From NCBI GenBank assembly GCA_963666465.1, contig OY762824.1, positions 2,666,001 to 2,730,000 on the forward strand: a DNA stretch of 64,000 nucleotides, written 5' to 3'. The translations under genes and the position numbers were made by a program. Under the pieces are notes generated by a model. The model was not told the origin of the DNA. It made no database searches and saw nothing but the letters and a program-made list of their open reading frames with translations. This document shows positions 21,125 through 31,190 of this stretch, piece by piece (position 1 is the first letter of the stretch; each line of letters begins with the position of its first letter). Origin of the DNA: VXYL01 sp963666465 (GTDB lineage: Bacteria; Pseudomonadota; Gammaproteobacteria; Pseudomonadales; Azotimanducaceae).

Positions 21125-21201
21125 CTCCCCCAAGGGGGGAGTGATAGGAGGCAGAGGCATCGCCGCACACATCGCCCCCTCTAACTCTACCGGGGGCGAT
21201 G
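21125..21201 (+). terminator. Two hairpins after the ferritin-like gene
   Basis: CTCCCCC-AAG-GGGGGAG lies at 21125-21141. A perfect 10-bp stem CATCGCCCCC/GGGGGCGATG (21170-21179 with 21192-21201) has a 12-base loop. Either could end the upstream transcript. No T-run is present. The rest of 21043-21310 shows nothing else. Confidence 0.45.
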
Positions 21202-21310
21202 AGGAGGCGTCACGGCGCTGTTCGTCCCGAGGCTTGATCCGAGGTGGCCCCCGAGCGCGGGTGTTCGCGCCCTCTCTGGAGGGAAGGCGCCGCCAGGCGC
21301 GACCTAGGCG

Positions 21311-21412
21311 CTAGCGCCGCTTCGCGGCGCTTAAGGCAGTTTTTGCTGGCGCGAAAACTGCGAAGGGAAGTACGCGACCGTTCTCCGACTCGACAATTCC
21401 TCTACGGCGCTT
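21311..21412. repeat. Repeat C, copy 2
   Basis: Matches 1286-1395, with the same GGCAGTTTTTGC...GCGAAAACTGCGAAGGGAAGTACGCG core. It is joined directly to repeat B copy 1, so the two families are adjacent here. Confidence 0.7.
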
Positions 21413-21508
21413 GCCTTGCATGGAAGTACGCCCCCAGCGATGGGGGAATTGCCGGTACTTCCTTGCGCGTCAGCGGTCGGGGATGCTTCCCCGGCTGAAG
21501 GCTCCTAG
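21413..21508 (+). repeat. Repeat B, copy 1, abutting ftsH
   Basis: About 92 bp with two hairpins: GGAAGTAC...GTACTTCC enclosing GCCCCCAGCGATGGGG, then CCGGGGATGCTTCCCCGG-like pairing. It ends at CTAG (21505-21508), and the CTA supplies the stop codon of the minus-strand ftsH fragment. Other copies are at 36157-36246 and 40814-40905. Confidence 0.8.
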
Positions 21509-22467
21509 CTCTCTTCCGCTGGGTCGCCGATGGCGTCGCCGCCGGTTTGGGGGTCGTTGTCCTGCCGGGGCGGGTCTGGGGGCAGGACGACTCGGGGCTT
21601 GGCACCGGCCATGATGTCGTCGGCCTGTTCCGGGGTGAGGGTTTCGAGTTCCACCAGGGCTTCGGCCATCTTGTGCAGCTTGTCCTCGTGTTCGGTGAGG
21701 ATGGCCTTGGCGGCGGCGTAGCACTCGTCGATGATCTTGCGCACTTCCTCGTCGATCTCGCGCGCGGTTCGGGAGGAGATGGCCTTGGGCTGGTTGCCGG
21801 CCGACATGCCGAGGAACACCTCGCGGTCCTCCTCGTCGTAGAGCAAGGGCCCCATGCGCTCGGAAAGCCCCCATTTGGTGACCATGTTCCGCGCAATCTG
21901 GCTGGCACGTTCGATGTCGTTGGAGGCGCCGGTGGTCACGCCGTCCGGGCCGTTCACCATCTCCTCGGCGATGCGGCCGCCGAACAAGGTCATGATCTGG
22001 CTCTTGAGCGACACCCGGCTCATGCTGTAGCGGTCTTCCTCCGGCAGGAACTGGGTGAGACCTAGAGCGCGTCCACGCGGAACGATGGTGATCTTGTAGA
22101 GCTTGTCGTAGTCGGGCACGGTGCGGCCGACGATGGCGTGGCCGGCCTCGTGGAAGGCAGTGTTGCGCTTCTCCTTCTCGGACATGACCATCGACTTGCG
22201 CTCGGCGCCCATCATGATCTTGTCCCTGGCCTTCTCGAACTCGATCATCTCGACGAGCTTCTTGCCGGCCCGGGCCGCGAACAGCGCCGCCTCGTTGACG
22301 ATGTTCTCGAGGTCTGCCCCGGAGAATCCCGGCGAGCCGCGGGCGATGATGGAGGCGTCCACGTCCTCGGACAGCGGCACGCGCTGCATGTGAACCTTGA
22401 GGATCTGTTCGCGACCGCGAATGTCCGGCAGCGACACCACCACCTGGCGGTCGAAGCGACCGGTGGG
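21505..22467 (-). pseudogene. ftsH: ATP-dependent zinc metalloprotease FtsH, 5' half missing
   Basis: FtsH is a membrane AAA+ protease of about 640 residues. The fragment starts at GRFDRQVVVSLPDIRGREQI, the end of the AAA core (second region of homology). It continues through the peptidase domain with the zinc site HEAGH and helices ending in LETLTPEQADDIMAG. The transmembrane segments and Walker A/B ATPase motifs are absent. Upstream, the frame runs into IS110-derived sequence at about 22470. The stop TAG lies in the CTAG at the edge of repeat B, so the C-terminus may be truncated too. Without another copy the cell would lack FtsH. Confidence 0.85.
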
Positions 22468-22513
22468 CGGCCCCGGCTTGTGGCCCTGCGGCGGGCTGTC
22501 GTCGCGAGGTTCG

Positions 22514-23157
22514 TCAGGCCGGTGCCCGGTTGACGGTCATGGCGCCGTCGGGGCGCGCTTCGAGATGGCCGAACTCGATGGGCCTGGCGAGCCATCGCGG
22601 CGCGTTGCGGCGCGCGACGAGGGCCTCGCAGTCGACCTCGGGGTCGCGGTGCGGCTGGCCGTCGCGCAGCACGGCGAAGACCGCGCGCGAGCTTGTGGGC
22701 GGTGGCGACGATGGCGCGCCTGCAGCCGCGGCGGATGGTGAGCGCCTCGCGGTGGGCATGGAACCGGCAGCCCTTGGTGCGCGCGGCGCCGTGGGCGCAG
22801 CCGACGAGCACGGCGCGCAGGTGCTTGGCGCCGGCCTTGGCGCGGGCGTTCCCGCGCTTGCCGGCGCTGCCGGGGCAGACGCCGGCCCAGGCGGCGAAGC
22901 GCGCGGCGTGCCGAAGGTGGCGGCCGGGCCGGGCCTCGACGAGAATGGCGGCGGCCGAGGCGCGGTCGATGCCGGGGACGGTCTCGAGCAGGCGGCGCCG
23001 CGCGTCGTGCTCGGCCAGATCGTCGTCGATGCGCCGCTGCAGGTCGGCGAGGCGCCGGTCCAGCGCGTCGTGCTCGTCGAGCAGGTCGGCCGGGACGAGG
23101 CGGTCGGTCTCGCGCAGGGGCATCGACAGGGCATCGCCGAGCCGATCGAGCTAGGCG
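22514..23157 (-). pseudogene. IS110-family transposase, truncated and frameshifted
   Basis: C-terminal (Transposase_20) half of an IS110 transposase: LLETVPGIDRASAAAILVEA, RFAAWAGVCPGSAGKRGNAR, HLRAVLVGCAHGAARTKGC and AIVATAHKLARGL. Near 22680 the frame shifts to VFAVLRDGQPHRDPEVDCEA and a stop at 22514. The N-terminal DEDD catalytic domain is missing. The relic sits between the truncated ftsH and the decayed methylase, so this IS probably mediated the ftsH break. Confidence 0.8.
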
Positions 23158-23235
23158 CGGCCTTGCTTCCGCTTCGGTGACGTGGAGGGGGCCGGGCGTG
23201 GCAGGTACGGGAGGGAAGTTTCTGTGGGCGATGTC
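23158..23235. other. Short junction between IS110 relic and methylase pseudogene
   Basis: No gene or clear element end is visible. It contains a TCCTACGGCGTGTAGGA palindrome around 23231-23247 that overlaps the methylase stop. Confidence 0.3.
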
Positions 23236-25560
23236 CTACGGCGTGTAGGACGAAATGTTTGTGTGTCGGGGCAAGTCGACCTTGAGCAGTGGGGCGTCGT
23301 CGGCGTCTCTGCCGGCGAGGACGCCGATGCTGTGGGAACGTGGCAGGGCGGTCGTAGTAGTAGGCGCGGACATTCGGTTCGATCTGAGAGACGCCGTCGG
23401 GGAAGAGAACCCTGGGTCCATCGAAAACGTGGATTACGGCGTCATTGAGGCCAACGACGGTACTTTGTCCTTGGGCCATGGCTCAAGTAGGTTTGGGTGA
23501 AGAACGGGCGAACCATTGGTCAACGCTTCCGGACGCAGATGTGGCAAATGCTGTAGGGGCTCCGCGGAGACCGCGATCTGACCTTTGTCCCTCAAGTGGA
23601 TGCCTTTGCGGAAAGCGCGCCTAGAGTGGGGCCGCGCGGACCGAGCGAAGTCGGCGAGACTTCCACGAGCGGCAAGGCGCGTCCAGATCGCGTGGTCGGT
23701 CGCATCTCCCCACATGCGTGAGACGAGCTGTTGCGGATCCTCGGACACCGAAACGGTTTGGAGGCGGTGGAGGTCGGCGGACTGCATCGTTAGGTGACCG
23801 AACGTGAGCGTGAGGTCGGCTTTGGGGACGCAATAGTCGAACGTCTCGCGGAAGTCGGCGGCCGCTTCGGGGTCGCCGGCTCGGCGTTGGCCCACGAACA
23901 GATGGCAGGCGTGTCTGGCGGTCGGGAAGAGCAGTTCCTGCAGGTCGCCGAAATTGGTGACGCGGAACGGTCGATACCGGCGGAGCAGGTGTGTCACGAA
24001 GGCGGCGCTGGTGTGGCCGAGTAGCAGGCTGACGGGAAGGATCAAGGAGATGAGGCCGCCGTTATCGAGGAAGTCCAACGCGCGTAGTGCGTAGGCGCCG
24101 GCAATCTGGCGTCTCGGACACGGTTGTTTGTACCGTGCGAGCCATCTGTCCGCGGTGGTCTGTTCGTCGCGCTTGGGTTCCCGCCAAGGGGGGTTCGAGA
24201 TGACGAGGGAAAAACGGGTCGCTGCGAAAGCGTGTGTGTCGCTGAAGAAGTCGCCAACATCCGGACCAGCGGCGAGGTTGGGGCCTTTGAGAGAAGGCAG
24301 GTTGGCTTCGTCGCGCTCTTGGGTCTCTAGGATGTCGGCGGGATCAAGCCCCTCGAAAATGGAGAGATACAGGCTGAACGCGGTGACGCGGCAGGCCATG
24401 GGGTTGATGTCGCCGCCGAAGATGCATCGCTGTAGTAGCGCGCATCGGTCGGCGAAAGCGAGGGGCTCTCCTGCTCGTTCGTGGGCAAAGGCCAACAGTC
24501 GCCGGTAGGCGGTAGTTAGCAGGATTCCCGAGCCGCAGGCACCGTCGAACACCTTCTCTGACAAGGGGTTCGATGAGCAGCGGAGAGCCTGGTCGACTGC
24601 GAGAGCGGCGAGGTGTCTCGGGGTGTAGAAAGCGCCCAACTCTGATTGGTCTTCGCGCGAGAGGAACATCTCGTAGAGGCCCGAGAGAAGCTCGACTGGG
24701 ATGTAGCTGAAGTCGTAGTTCCAGAACTCGCCTTGGCCGGTCTGCATGTCCGTTCGCTTGAGGAAATGGTGCAGCAGTTGGTAGCCGCGATCAGAGAGAG
24801 CGGCCCAAGGGTTGTGGCTGTCCTCGGCGAGGAAGTCGCCGTTGAAGTCCTTTCGGAGGCAGTCTATAAGCTTCTGAACGCTTCGGCGGTCAGTGCTGGC
24901 GACGAGGTCGAGGAGTTGACCCACGTCGCGGCGTTCGCGGTAGGTGGCGCCGACTATTTCGCGGTGTTCCAGATAGGAGACGAAAAGGATCTCTCCCATG
25001 AGGAATTCCGCAAGTTGCCTCCGCCGGAGCTGTTCGGTGATACCAACGAAGCCATGGGCCTCGAGTTCGAGGACGGTGGCGGAAATGTTGTCCAACAACT
25101 TGTGATCGACGCGTTCATCTTGGTCGAACCAAGTCGGCATGCGGTTCGTGAGCCTGGCCGAAAGGACGTCCGATGCCGAAAAAGGTCCGTCCCGGCGAAC
25201 GTCGCTCAGGAGAAGGTGTTCCGTGGTCTCGAGGCGTCGAACGGGGCGGGCGACTCCGCGTTCGCCGTGAACATGGATCACCACTGTGGCGAGGTTCTGG
25301 TTCCAGATTCGTTTGCGCGCTTCGTCGAGCGTACGCGCTTCCGGGTCGGTGATGTGGTCGTTGTCGAGGAAAACGATCGTCGGTACTTCTTCGACGTCGA
25401 ATACCGCGCGGGCGCGGACCGTGCCGTCGTCCTTGAGGAGAGCGTGGATTTCCAGCGAGTACGGGTGCGTGGGGGGCACAACGTCGCCGCGACGATGAAG
25501 GAATCGCGGCTCGTCGGTGTAACCGAGACGTTCGAGCTAAGTGTCGAGGGATGCGGTCAT
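23236..25560 (-). pseudogene. Orphan N6-adenine DNA methylase (Eco57I/type IIG-like), decayed
   Basis: A SAM-dependent adenine methylase. The main open frame (681 residues) holds LGAFYTPRHLAALAVDQAL (about 281-299), the SAM motif FDGACGSGILLTTAYRR (311-327) and the catalytic NPPW (429-432), with a region upstream that could be a nuclease or specificity part. The apparent original start is ATG at 25560 (MTASLDT), but codon 8 is TAG (25537-25539). Internal GTG at 25479 could rescue translation. Near 23445 the frame shifts to LNDAVIHVFDGPRVLFPDGV and near 23340 again to SIGVLAGRDADDAPLLKVD, before a stop at 23236. No separate restriction gene is adjacent. Confidence 0.75.
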
Positions 25561-26082
25561 TGCGAGTTGGGGCCGTGGGGTGTGGGATCAGGCGGGGATG
25601 GAGGGCAACTGCGCCGTCGGAGGCAGCACCGGGCGTACGTGCGCCGGAGATGTCGCGAGAGCTTCATGCTGGTCGAGGGGCAGGCGAAAGGGGAATGGAA
25701 CGGGGCTCTGTGGCAGGGTAACGTAGCGTGCTCGTGCGGCGGCGCATTGACCCGTGTATCGGGCGGTGGGTGCTCGCGAGTCTCCGTCCAGAAACCGGCG
25801 GGGTTCGACGTGTGACATATGAGTTGTGGGTGACGCGGGGCGTCGCCTCAAACGGGTAGCAGCGGCTCGGGAGATGTCGCCGGCAACGTGGATTCGATGG
25901 TGTGCTCAAGTGAGACACGGGGGGGCGACGACGGCGCGTCACGAGAGTGCATGGCAGCAAGGTGGGGGATAGGTGCCGGAGTGCCTTCGGCGTCCATGCG
26001 ATATGCAACAGTACCCTAACGCGGTCATTTCGTGAAGAGCGAGCGAGTGCATCGTTGTAGCACGGGTGTTGCGAATCGCCGG
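25561..26082. other. Intergenic region with nothing recognisable
   Basis: About 520 bases between the methylase start and an integrase relic. Open frames are short and lack any domain. GTGTGCTCAAGTGAGACACGG near 25899-25919 resembles an element M end only weakly. Confidence 0.4.
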
Positions 26083-26364
26083 CTAGCATGGCCCTGGGAC
26101 CAGGTAGTCAGCCCAATCCTGCATGAGTTCGCGGCGCTTATCGAGGAGGTCAGTCCGGAAATACGCAGCCTCGACCTGGTGGGCGAGTGCGGCTTCGATA
26201 ACGTCGCGGTGGTACCCGGTTTTCTCGACCGCCCAGTCGCGGAGAGAGGAGCGGAAGCCGTGCGGGACGACACCGACGTGATTCTCCTTGAGGAGTTTGC
26301 TGCGGAGCGCCAGCGCGCCAGCCAGGAACTCGCGAATGCTCTCGGTGCTACGGTCTCGGTTCAT
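26083..26364 (-). pseudogene. Tyrosine integrase, C-terminal fragment
   Basis: Carries the end of a phage/island integrase: HGFRSSLRDWAVEKTGYHRD includes the catalytic HxxR, EAALAHQ the second His, and AAYFRTDLLDKRRELMQDWA the likely nucleophilic Tyr. The N-terminal arm-binding, core-binding and first catalytic Arg regions are absent. Its first 30 codons look foreign. It overlaps the folE2 stop by 17 bases. An integrase N-terminal fragment on the same strand lies at 57280-57748, and the two might derive from related elements. Confidence 0.7.
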
Positions 26365-27343
26365 AGCCGCCGGGGACCCCCTTGGCGAAGATGCTCACGG
26401 CGTCGTGGGCGTGGAGGCTTTCGTGGTGTTCGACGCGGACCCAGTAGTCGAGGAGGGTGGGCTCGTCGTTCAGGGCGCTCTTCAGGCGGCGCCCGGCGTC
26501 TTCGCAGAACATGAGGTTGGCGGCGTTGCGGCGGGCGAATTCCTGTTCGTCTTCGCGCTTGACGGCGGTTTGCACCGGGGTGGAGAGGGCGTCTTCCACC
26601 ACGTCCACCAGATGCGTGATGGGGAAGGATTCGAGGCGGTCGTCCAGGCGGACGCGGATGCGGGCGATGCTGCGCTGGCTGTGGGGGGTGCCGGCGATGG
26701 ATTCCTCGGCGCCGAGCCAGTCGCGCACCTGATGCGCCGGCACCTGGCCCTGGCTGCCGAAGTCCTGCTCGAATTGCTGCTGGATGAGCTGTCGCGCCAG
26801 GGCTGCCGAGGCGGGACAGGTGCTCGAATACCAGACCCCCAGGCCAAGTTCGAGGCGCACCTCGCCATCGACGAGGCGACCGCTGATGGCGACGGGGTAG
26901 CTGTTCCAGCCGGAATGCTCCGAGACCAGGGCGCGACGGCGGAGGTAGTAGTCGAAGTCGAACTGCACGAAGGCTTGGCCGGAGAGGTCGCGGTGCGACT
27001 CCAGGAAGGAGCCGAGCAGCAGCTTGAGGCCGGCACAGCTCAGCGGGCGGGTGTCGGCGTGCTCGTCGAGGATCAGGTAGAGCCGGGACATGTGGATGCC
27101 CTTGGCCTGCCGGTCGCCCAGATTGACGAACACCTGGACCCGCGCCTGCACCTCGCGCGCGTCCGCACCGTCCCGCACGCGCAGGGGCTGGCGGATTTCG
27201 CCCATGCCGACCCAGTCCAAGGTGCCTTCCGGACCGTGCAGACGGCGGCGGGCAACATCGGGCATCTCGCGCGCGGCAGCTAGGCCCTCCGGGGCGCCGT
27301 TTGCCCGGTCGGTTGGCTTTGCAGGTATTGGCTGGGACTCCAT
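26348..27343 (-). CDS. folE2: GTP cyclohydrolase I type B (FolE2)
   Basis: Converts GTP to 7,8-dihydroneopterin triphosphate, the first step to tetrahydrofolate and queuosine, and works with metals other than zinc. The 331 residues carry the GCYH-IB signatures: WVGMGEIRQPLRVRD near the N-terminus, VNLGDRQAKGIHMSRLYL, the Cys-containing SSTCPASAALARQ, PHSQRS, and the C-terminal VRVEHHESLHAHDAVSIF. ATG at 27343 gives the usual length. It lies 61 bases downstream of the Trm112-like gene on the same strand and probably ends the purA operon. Confidence 0.93.
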   Translation of the reverse strand: MESQPIPAKPTDRANGAPEGLAAAREMPDVARRRLHGPEGTLDWVGMGEIRQPLRVRDGADAREVQARVQVFVNLGDRQAKGIHMSRLYLILDEHADTRPLSCAGLKLLLGSFLESHRDLSGQAFVQFDFDYYLRRRALVSEHSGWNSYPVAISGRLVDGEVRLELGLGVWYSSTCPASAALARQLIQQQFEQDFGSQGQVPAHQVRDWLGAEESIAGTPHSQRSIARIRVRLDDRLESFPITHLVDVVEDALSTPVQTAVKREDEQEFARRNAANLMFCEDAGRRLKSALNDEPTLLDYWVRVEHHESLHAHDAVSIFAKGVPGGYEPRP

Positions 27344-27404
27344 TGGTGCATTGTAAGCCGAGTTTCGGGCGAGTTCCGCGGCGCGCGCCACGCCGGGAAC
27401 CGAA

Positions 27405-27614
27405 TCAGCGCTTCGCCAGCGACGCCCTTTCTTCCGGGGTGAGCTCTCGGGCCTCTTCGGGGAGCATGACCGGGATGCCGTCGTGGATGGGGTAGGCGAG
27501 GCCGCTGGCGGCGCACCAGAGTTCGTCGCCGTGGCCTTCGCTGGCGGGGCGCAGCGCCAGGGGAGCATGCGAGAGGGGGCAGACGAGAATTTCGAGCAGG
27601 CGCGAGTCGATCAT
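27405..27614 (-). CDS. Trm112-like protein (UPF0434/YcaR family)
   Basis: A 69-residue protein of the Trm112/YcaR family, begun by MIDSRLLEILVCPLSHAPL and with the conserved LWCAASGLAYPIHDGIPVML core. Members resemble the zinc-binding activator of eukaryotic methyltransferases. In bacteria their partner is usually unknown. The second Cys of the CPxC motif is Ser here. Its ATG overlaps the purA stop by one base (TGATG), so the two are coupled. Confidence 0.88.
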   Translation of the reverse strand: MIDSRLLEILVCPLSHAPLALRPASEGHGDELWCAASGLAYPIHDGIPVMLPEEARELTPEERASLAKR

Positions 27615-28921
27615 CAGGCGGTCCCGTCGAAGGGATGGTTGAGGATTATGGTCTCGTCGCGGTCGGGGCCGGTGGAGATGAGGTCGATGGTGGCGCCAGT
27701 GGCTTCCTCGATGCGGGCGAGGTAGGTGCGCGCTGCGGCCGGCAGGTCTTCGAGCCGTCTGGCACCGGCGGTGGATTCGCTCCAGCCGGGCAGGTCTTCG
27801 TACACCGGGCGAATGTGCGAATAGTGCTCGCTGCCGAAGCGGGGCGCGAGTTCCTCGCCGCCTTCGCTCTCGTAGCCGATGCAGATGCGGATGGTGTCGA
27901 GGCCGTCGAGCACGTCGAGCTTGGTCAGGCACAGCCCGGAGATGCTGTTGATGCGGATGGCCTGGCGGGTGGCCACGGCGTCGAACCAGCCGCAGCGGCG
28001 CTGGCGGCCGGTGGTGGCGCCGAATTCCGCGCCGCGCCTTCCGAGCCGGATGCCGATGTCGTCGAAGAGCTCGGTGGGGAAGGGCCCCGAGCCCACGCGG
28101 GTGGAATAGGCCTTGGCGATGCCGAGGATGTAGTCGAGATGGCGCGGGCCGAAGCCGGTGCCGACGGCGGCGCCGCCGGCGGTGGTGTTGGACGAGGTGA
28201 CGAAGGGATAGGTGCCGAGATCCACGTCCAGGAGCGAGCCTTGCGCCCCCTCGAACAGGATGTTGCGGCCGGCCTCCCGCAGGCTGTGCAGGATGGGCAC
28301 GATGTCCGCCACCATCGGGCGAATCTGCTCGAACATCTCGTTCGCCTCGGCGAGGGTGACGACATAGTCGATGGGTTCGGCGTGGTAGTAGTTCGTGAGC
28401 ATGAAGTTGTGGTAGTCCATCGCCGCGCGCAGCTTGTCTGCGAACTGCTCGGGATAGAACGCATCGCCCAGGCGCACGCCGCGCCGCGCCGCCTTGTCTT
28501 CATAGGCGGGGCCGATGCCGCGCCCGGTGGTGCCGATCTTGCGGTTGTGATCGGCAGCCTCCCGCGCCTGGTCGGTGGCTTCGTGGTAGGGGAGGATCAG
28601 CGGGCAGGCCGGGCTCAGGCGCAGCCGGTCGCGCACCGGCACGCCGCGCTCCTCAAGCTGCCGTACTTCCCTGAGGAGCGCACCCGGTGCGAGGACCACG
28701 CCGTTGCCGACCAGACACTGCACGTCCTCGCGCAGGATGCCGGACGGAATCAGGTGCAGGATCGTCGTCTCGCCGCCGATGACAAGGGTGTGGCCGGCGT
28801 TGTGTCCGCCCTGGAAGCGCACCACCGCGGCGGCGCGCTCCGTGAGGAGATCGACGATCTTGCCCTTGCCCTCGTCCCCCCACTGATTGCCGAGAACAAC
28901 GACGTTGCGGACGGTACTCAT
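27614..28921 (-). CDS. purA: Adenylosuccinate synthetase
   Basis: Joins IMP and aspartate using GTP to make adenylosuccinate, the committed step to AMP. The 435 residues match the family. Visible are the GTP-binding loop GNQWGDEGKGKIVDLL with the catalytic Asp at the start, GGHNAGHT, GTTGRGIGPAYEDK, EGAQGSLLDVDLGTYPFVTS, TTGRQRRCGWFDAVATR and the base-binding end STGPDRDETI. ATG at 28921 starts MSTVRNVVVLG. It lies 77 bases downstream of hflC, consistent with the gammaproteobacterial hflK-hflC-purA order. Confidence 0.97.
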   Translation of the reverse strand: MSTVRNVVVLGNQWGDEGKGKIVDLLTERAAAVVRFQGGHNAGHTLVIGGETTILHLIPSGILREDVQCLVGNGVVLAPGALLREVRQLEERGVPVRDRLRLSPACPLILPYHEATDQAREAADHNRKIGTTGRGIGPAYEDKAARRGVRLGDAFYPEQFADKLRAAMDYHNFMLTNYYHAEPIDYVVTLAEANEMFEQIRPMVADIVPILHSLREAGRNILFEGAQGSLLDVDLGTYPFVTSSNTTAGGAAVGTGFGPRHLDYILGIAKAYSTRVGSGPFPTELFDDIGIRLGRRGAEFGATTGRQRRCGWFDAVATRQAIRINSISGLCLTKLDVLDGLDTIRICIGYESEGGEELAPRFGSEHYSHIRPVYEDLPGWSESTAGARRLEDLPAAARTYLARIEEATGATIDLISTGPDRDETIILNHPFDGTA

Positions 28922-28998
28922 GCGTGGAGGGTGCCCCTTGTCGCGCGGTCCCCGCGCCGCCAGGACATGGCTGCGCGCCCCGCAATGCGAGTGGACGG

Positions 28999-29868
28999 TC
29001 AGCCGCCGCTCTCTTCCAGATAGCGGAAAAAATCGCTCTTCGGATCGATCACCAGGGTGTCGCGCCGGTTGCTGAAGACGTTGGCGTAGGCGTTGGTGCT
29101 GCGGTAGAACTTGTAGAACTCGGGGTCGTTGTTGAAGGCTGCGGCGTAGATATGCGCCGCCCGGGCATCGCCCTCGCCGCGCAGTTCCTCGGCCTGGCGA
29201 TAGGCCTCCGCGGCGATCACCACCACCTGGCGGTCGGCGTCGGCGGTAATGCCGAGGGCCATTTCGCGGCCGGTGGCGCGGTATTGCCGTGCCTCGATCG
29301 TGCGTTCGGAGTTCATGCGCTCGTACACCGCGTTGGACACTTCCGGCGGCAGGTCGATTTTCTTCACCCGCACGTCCACCACGTTGACGCCCATCTCGCG
29401 GCTCATCACCTCGTTGAGGTCGCGGGTGAGCTCCTGCATGAGCTGGTCGCGCTGGCCGGAGATCACCTCGTGCATGTCGCGGCGGCTGACCTGGTTGCGC
29501 AAGCCCTCGTTGACGCGCTCCTGCAGGAGGTTGCGGGCGCGGGTTTCGTCGCCGGAGCTTGCCGTGTAGTAGCGCTGCACGTCGCCGACGCGCCACTTGG
29601 CGAACATGTCCACCACGAGGGGCTTTTTCTCCAAAGTGTAGTAGCGGGCGGCCGGGGCGTCGAGGGTGAGTACCCTGGCGTCGAACTTCTTCACTTCCTC
29701 GGCGATGGGCATCTTGATGTGGATTCCGGGGTCGATGTCGGCCCGCTTCACGGCACCGAAGCGCAGCAGCAGGGCGCGCTCGGTTTCGTGGACGGTAAAC
29801 ACCGCGTTGCTGATCAGCACGGCGCCGAGCACGGCGACGAGCACGGCGACGAGCACCTTGACGTTCAT
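28999..29868 (-). CDS. hflC: FtsH protease modulator HflC
   Basis: SPFH/band 7 membrane protein that with HflK forms the cage around FtsH and tunes its proteolysis. The 289 residues begin with an N-in signal anchor (VLVAVLVAVLGAVLISNAVF) encoded by near-repeated GACGAGCACGGC units. The SPFH domain follows (ETERALLLRFGAVKRADIDP, FDARVLTLDAPAARYYT), then a helical coiled region with EARQYRATGREMALGI and AEELRGEGDARAAHIYA. It lies 52 bases after hflK in the same operon. Confidence 0.95.
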   Translation of the reverse strand: MNVKVLVAVLVAVLGAVLISNAVFTVHETERALLLRFGAVKRADIDPGIHIKMPIAEEVKKFDARVLTLDAPAARYYTLEKKPLVVDMFAKWRVGDVQRYYTASSGDETRARNLLQERVNEGLRNQVSRRDMHEVISGQRDQLMQELTRDLNEVMSREMGVNVVDVRVKKIDLPPEVSNAVYERMNSERTIEARQYRATGREMALGITADADRQVVVIAAEAYRQAEELRGEGDARAAHIYAAAFNNDPEFYKFYRSTNAYANVFSNRRDTLVIDPKSDFFRYLEESGG

Positions 29869-29920
29869 GCGGTTCCTCCTTGCGTGCCGCGTCTGGCGTG
29901 CGGCGAATCAGCCCTTTGGG

Positions 29921-31036
29921 TCAGCGGCTATCCCGCGAGATGCCCGACTGCCTTTCTTCCAGCCCTCGCAGCACTTCGTCGGCTATGGCTCTGGCGTCGT
30001 CTTGCCCCGTGGCGGCGCGAGACGTGATCGCCTCCAGCGGCAGCACCATCATGTTGTTGCCGCCCTCGACGTCCACCATCACCTTGGAACTGTTCTTCAG
30101 CACCGACTCGATGGAGTCGATGTAGAGCCGGTCGCGGGTCACTTCCGGCGCGAGTTGGTACTGCACCAGCAACTGGCTGAAGCGACTGGCCTCGCCGATG
30201 GCCTCGGCGATCACCTGCTCGCGATAGGCGTTCGCTTCCTCGAGGGCCCTTTGCGCCTCGCCGCGGGCCCTAGGCACGACGCTCTCGGCGTAGGCATTGG
30301 CGGTGTTCACCTCGCGCACCTCGTCTTCCTTGGCCTTCTGCACGTCGTCGAAGGCTTCCTGCACCTGCTGCGGCGGACCGCTGCCGTCGATGTTGACCTT
30401 GCTGACGAGGATGCCGGTGCCGTAGCGGTCGAGATAGCTCTGCAGGCGATCCTGCACTTCGATGGCGACGGCTTCCCGCCCTTCGGTGATCACCGAGTCC
30501 ATCGTCGAACTGCCGACGACATGCCGCAGGGCGCTTTCGGTGGCGTGGTCGAGGCTGGTGCCGGGGTTCTTCACGTTGACCAGAAACGCACGCGGGTCGC
30601 CCACCACGAACTGCACCGTGAGGCTGACATCGACGATGTTCTCGTCCTCGGTGAGCATGAGCGCCTGGTGGCTGTGGGAGTTGACGCGGGTGATGTTCAC
30701 CGGCACCACCACATCGATGAGCGGCGGATTCCAATGCAGCCCCGGCAGCATCACCTCGGTGAGGGCGCGGCCAAAGCGGAACACCACGCCCCGCTCCTGC
30801 TGGTCGACCTGATAGACGCCCCAGGCACCGTAGGCGATGGCGAGCACCACCGCGGCGATGCCCACCGTGGACCACTTCAGCGGCGAACGGCCCGAGCCCC
30901 CGCCCTTGCCGCCGCCGAACATGTTCGAGACCTTGTTCTGGAACTCGCGCAAGGCCTCGTCGAGATCCGGCGGGCCCTGATCGCCCCTCCGCTTCCACGG
31001 GTCGTTGCCGTTGCCGCCCGGTTCGTTCCAAGCCAT
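29921..31036 (-). CDS. hflK: FtsH protease modulator HflK
   Basis: Partner of HflC in the inner-membrane FtsH cage. From ATG 31036 (MAWNEPGGNGNDPWKRRGDQ) it has 371 residues. There is a Gly-rich cytoplasmic tail, one membrane segment (STVGIAAVVLAIAYGAWGVY, about 55-75) and an SPFH domain (QQERGVVFRFGRALTEVMLP, GLHWNPPLIDVVVPVNI). A helical region follows with VPRARGEAQRALEEANAYRE. The start at 31036 is preferred over an ATG four codons upstream because MAWN is the family N-terminus. It is the first gene of the operon. Confidence 0.95.
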   Translation of the reverse strand: MAWNEPGGNGNDPWKRRGDQGPPDLDEALREFQNKVSNMFGGGKGGGSGRSPLKWSTVGIAAVVLAIAYGAWGVYQVDQQERGVVFRFGRALTEVMLPGLHWNPPLIDVVVPVNITRVNSHSHQALMLTEDENIVDVSLTVQFVVGDPRAFLVNVKNPGTSLDHATESALRHVVGSSTMDSVITEGREAVAIEVQDRLQSYLDRYGTGILVSKVNIDGSGPPQQVQEAFDDVQKAKEDEVREVNTANAYAESVVPRARGEAQRALEEANAYREQVIAEAIGEASRFSQLLVQYQLAPEVTRDRLYIDSIESVLKNSSKVMVDVEGGNNMMVLPLEAITSRAATGQDDARAIADEVLRGLEERQSGISRDSR

Positions 31037-31068
31037 GTTCGTGTCCAAGCCCGATTCCGACGAGGATT

Positions 31069-31080
31069 CTAGCAGCCTGA
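31069..31080 (+). repeat. Partial end of repeat A upstream of hflK
   Basis: CTAGCAGCCTGA matches the CTAG plus the first bases of repeat A and then diverges. It may be a relic or a chance match. Confidence 0.3.
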
Positions 31081-31190
31081 CGCCCCTCGTCGCTTGGGCG
31101 CTTGCTGGGTATTCCTCCGACGTAAGGGAACGCGTCTCTCCCTCCTTCCCTGCAGGGGGTGGGCTGCGTGAACGAACTTGGATCAGGGCC

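Noticed and set aside
24646..25815. A 389-codon plus-strand open frame
   Set aside because: Antisense to the adenine methylase with its SAM and NPPW motifs on the minus strand.
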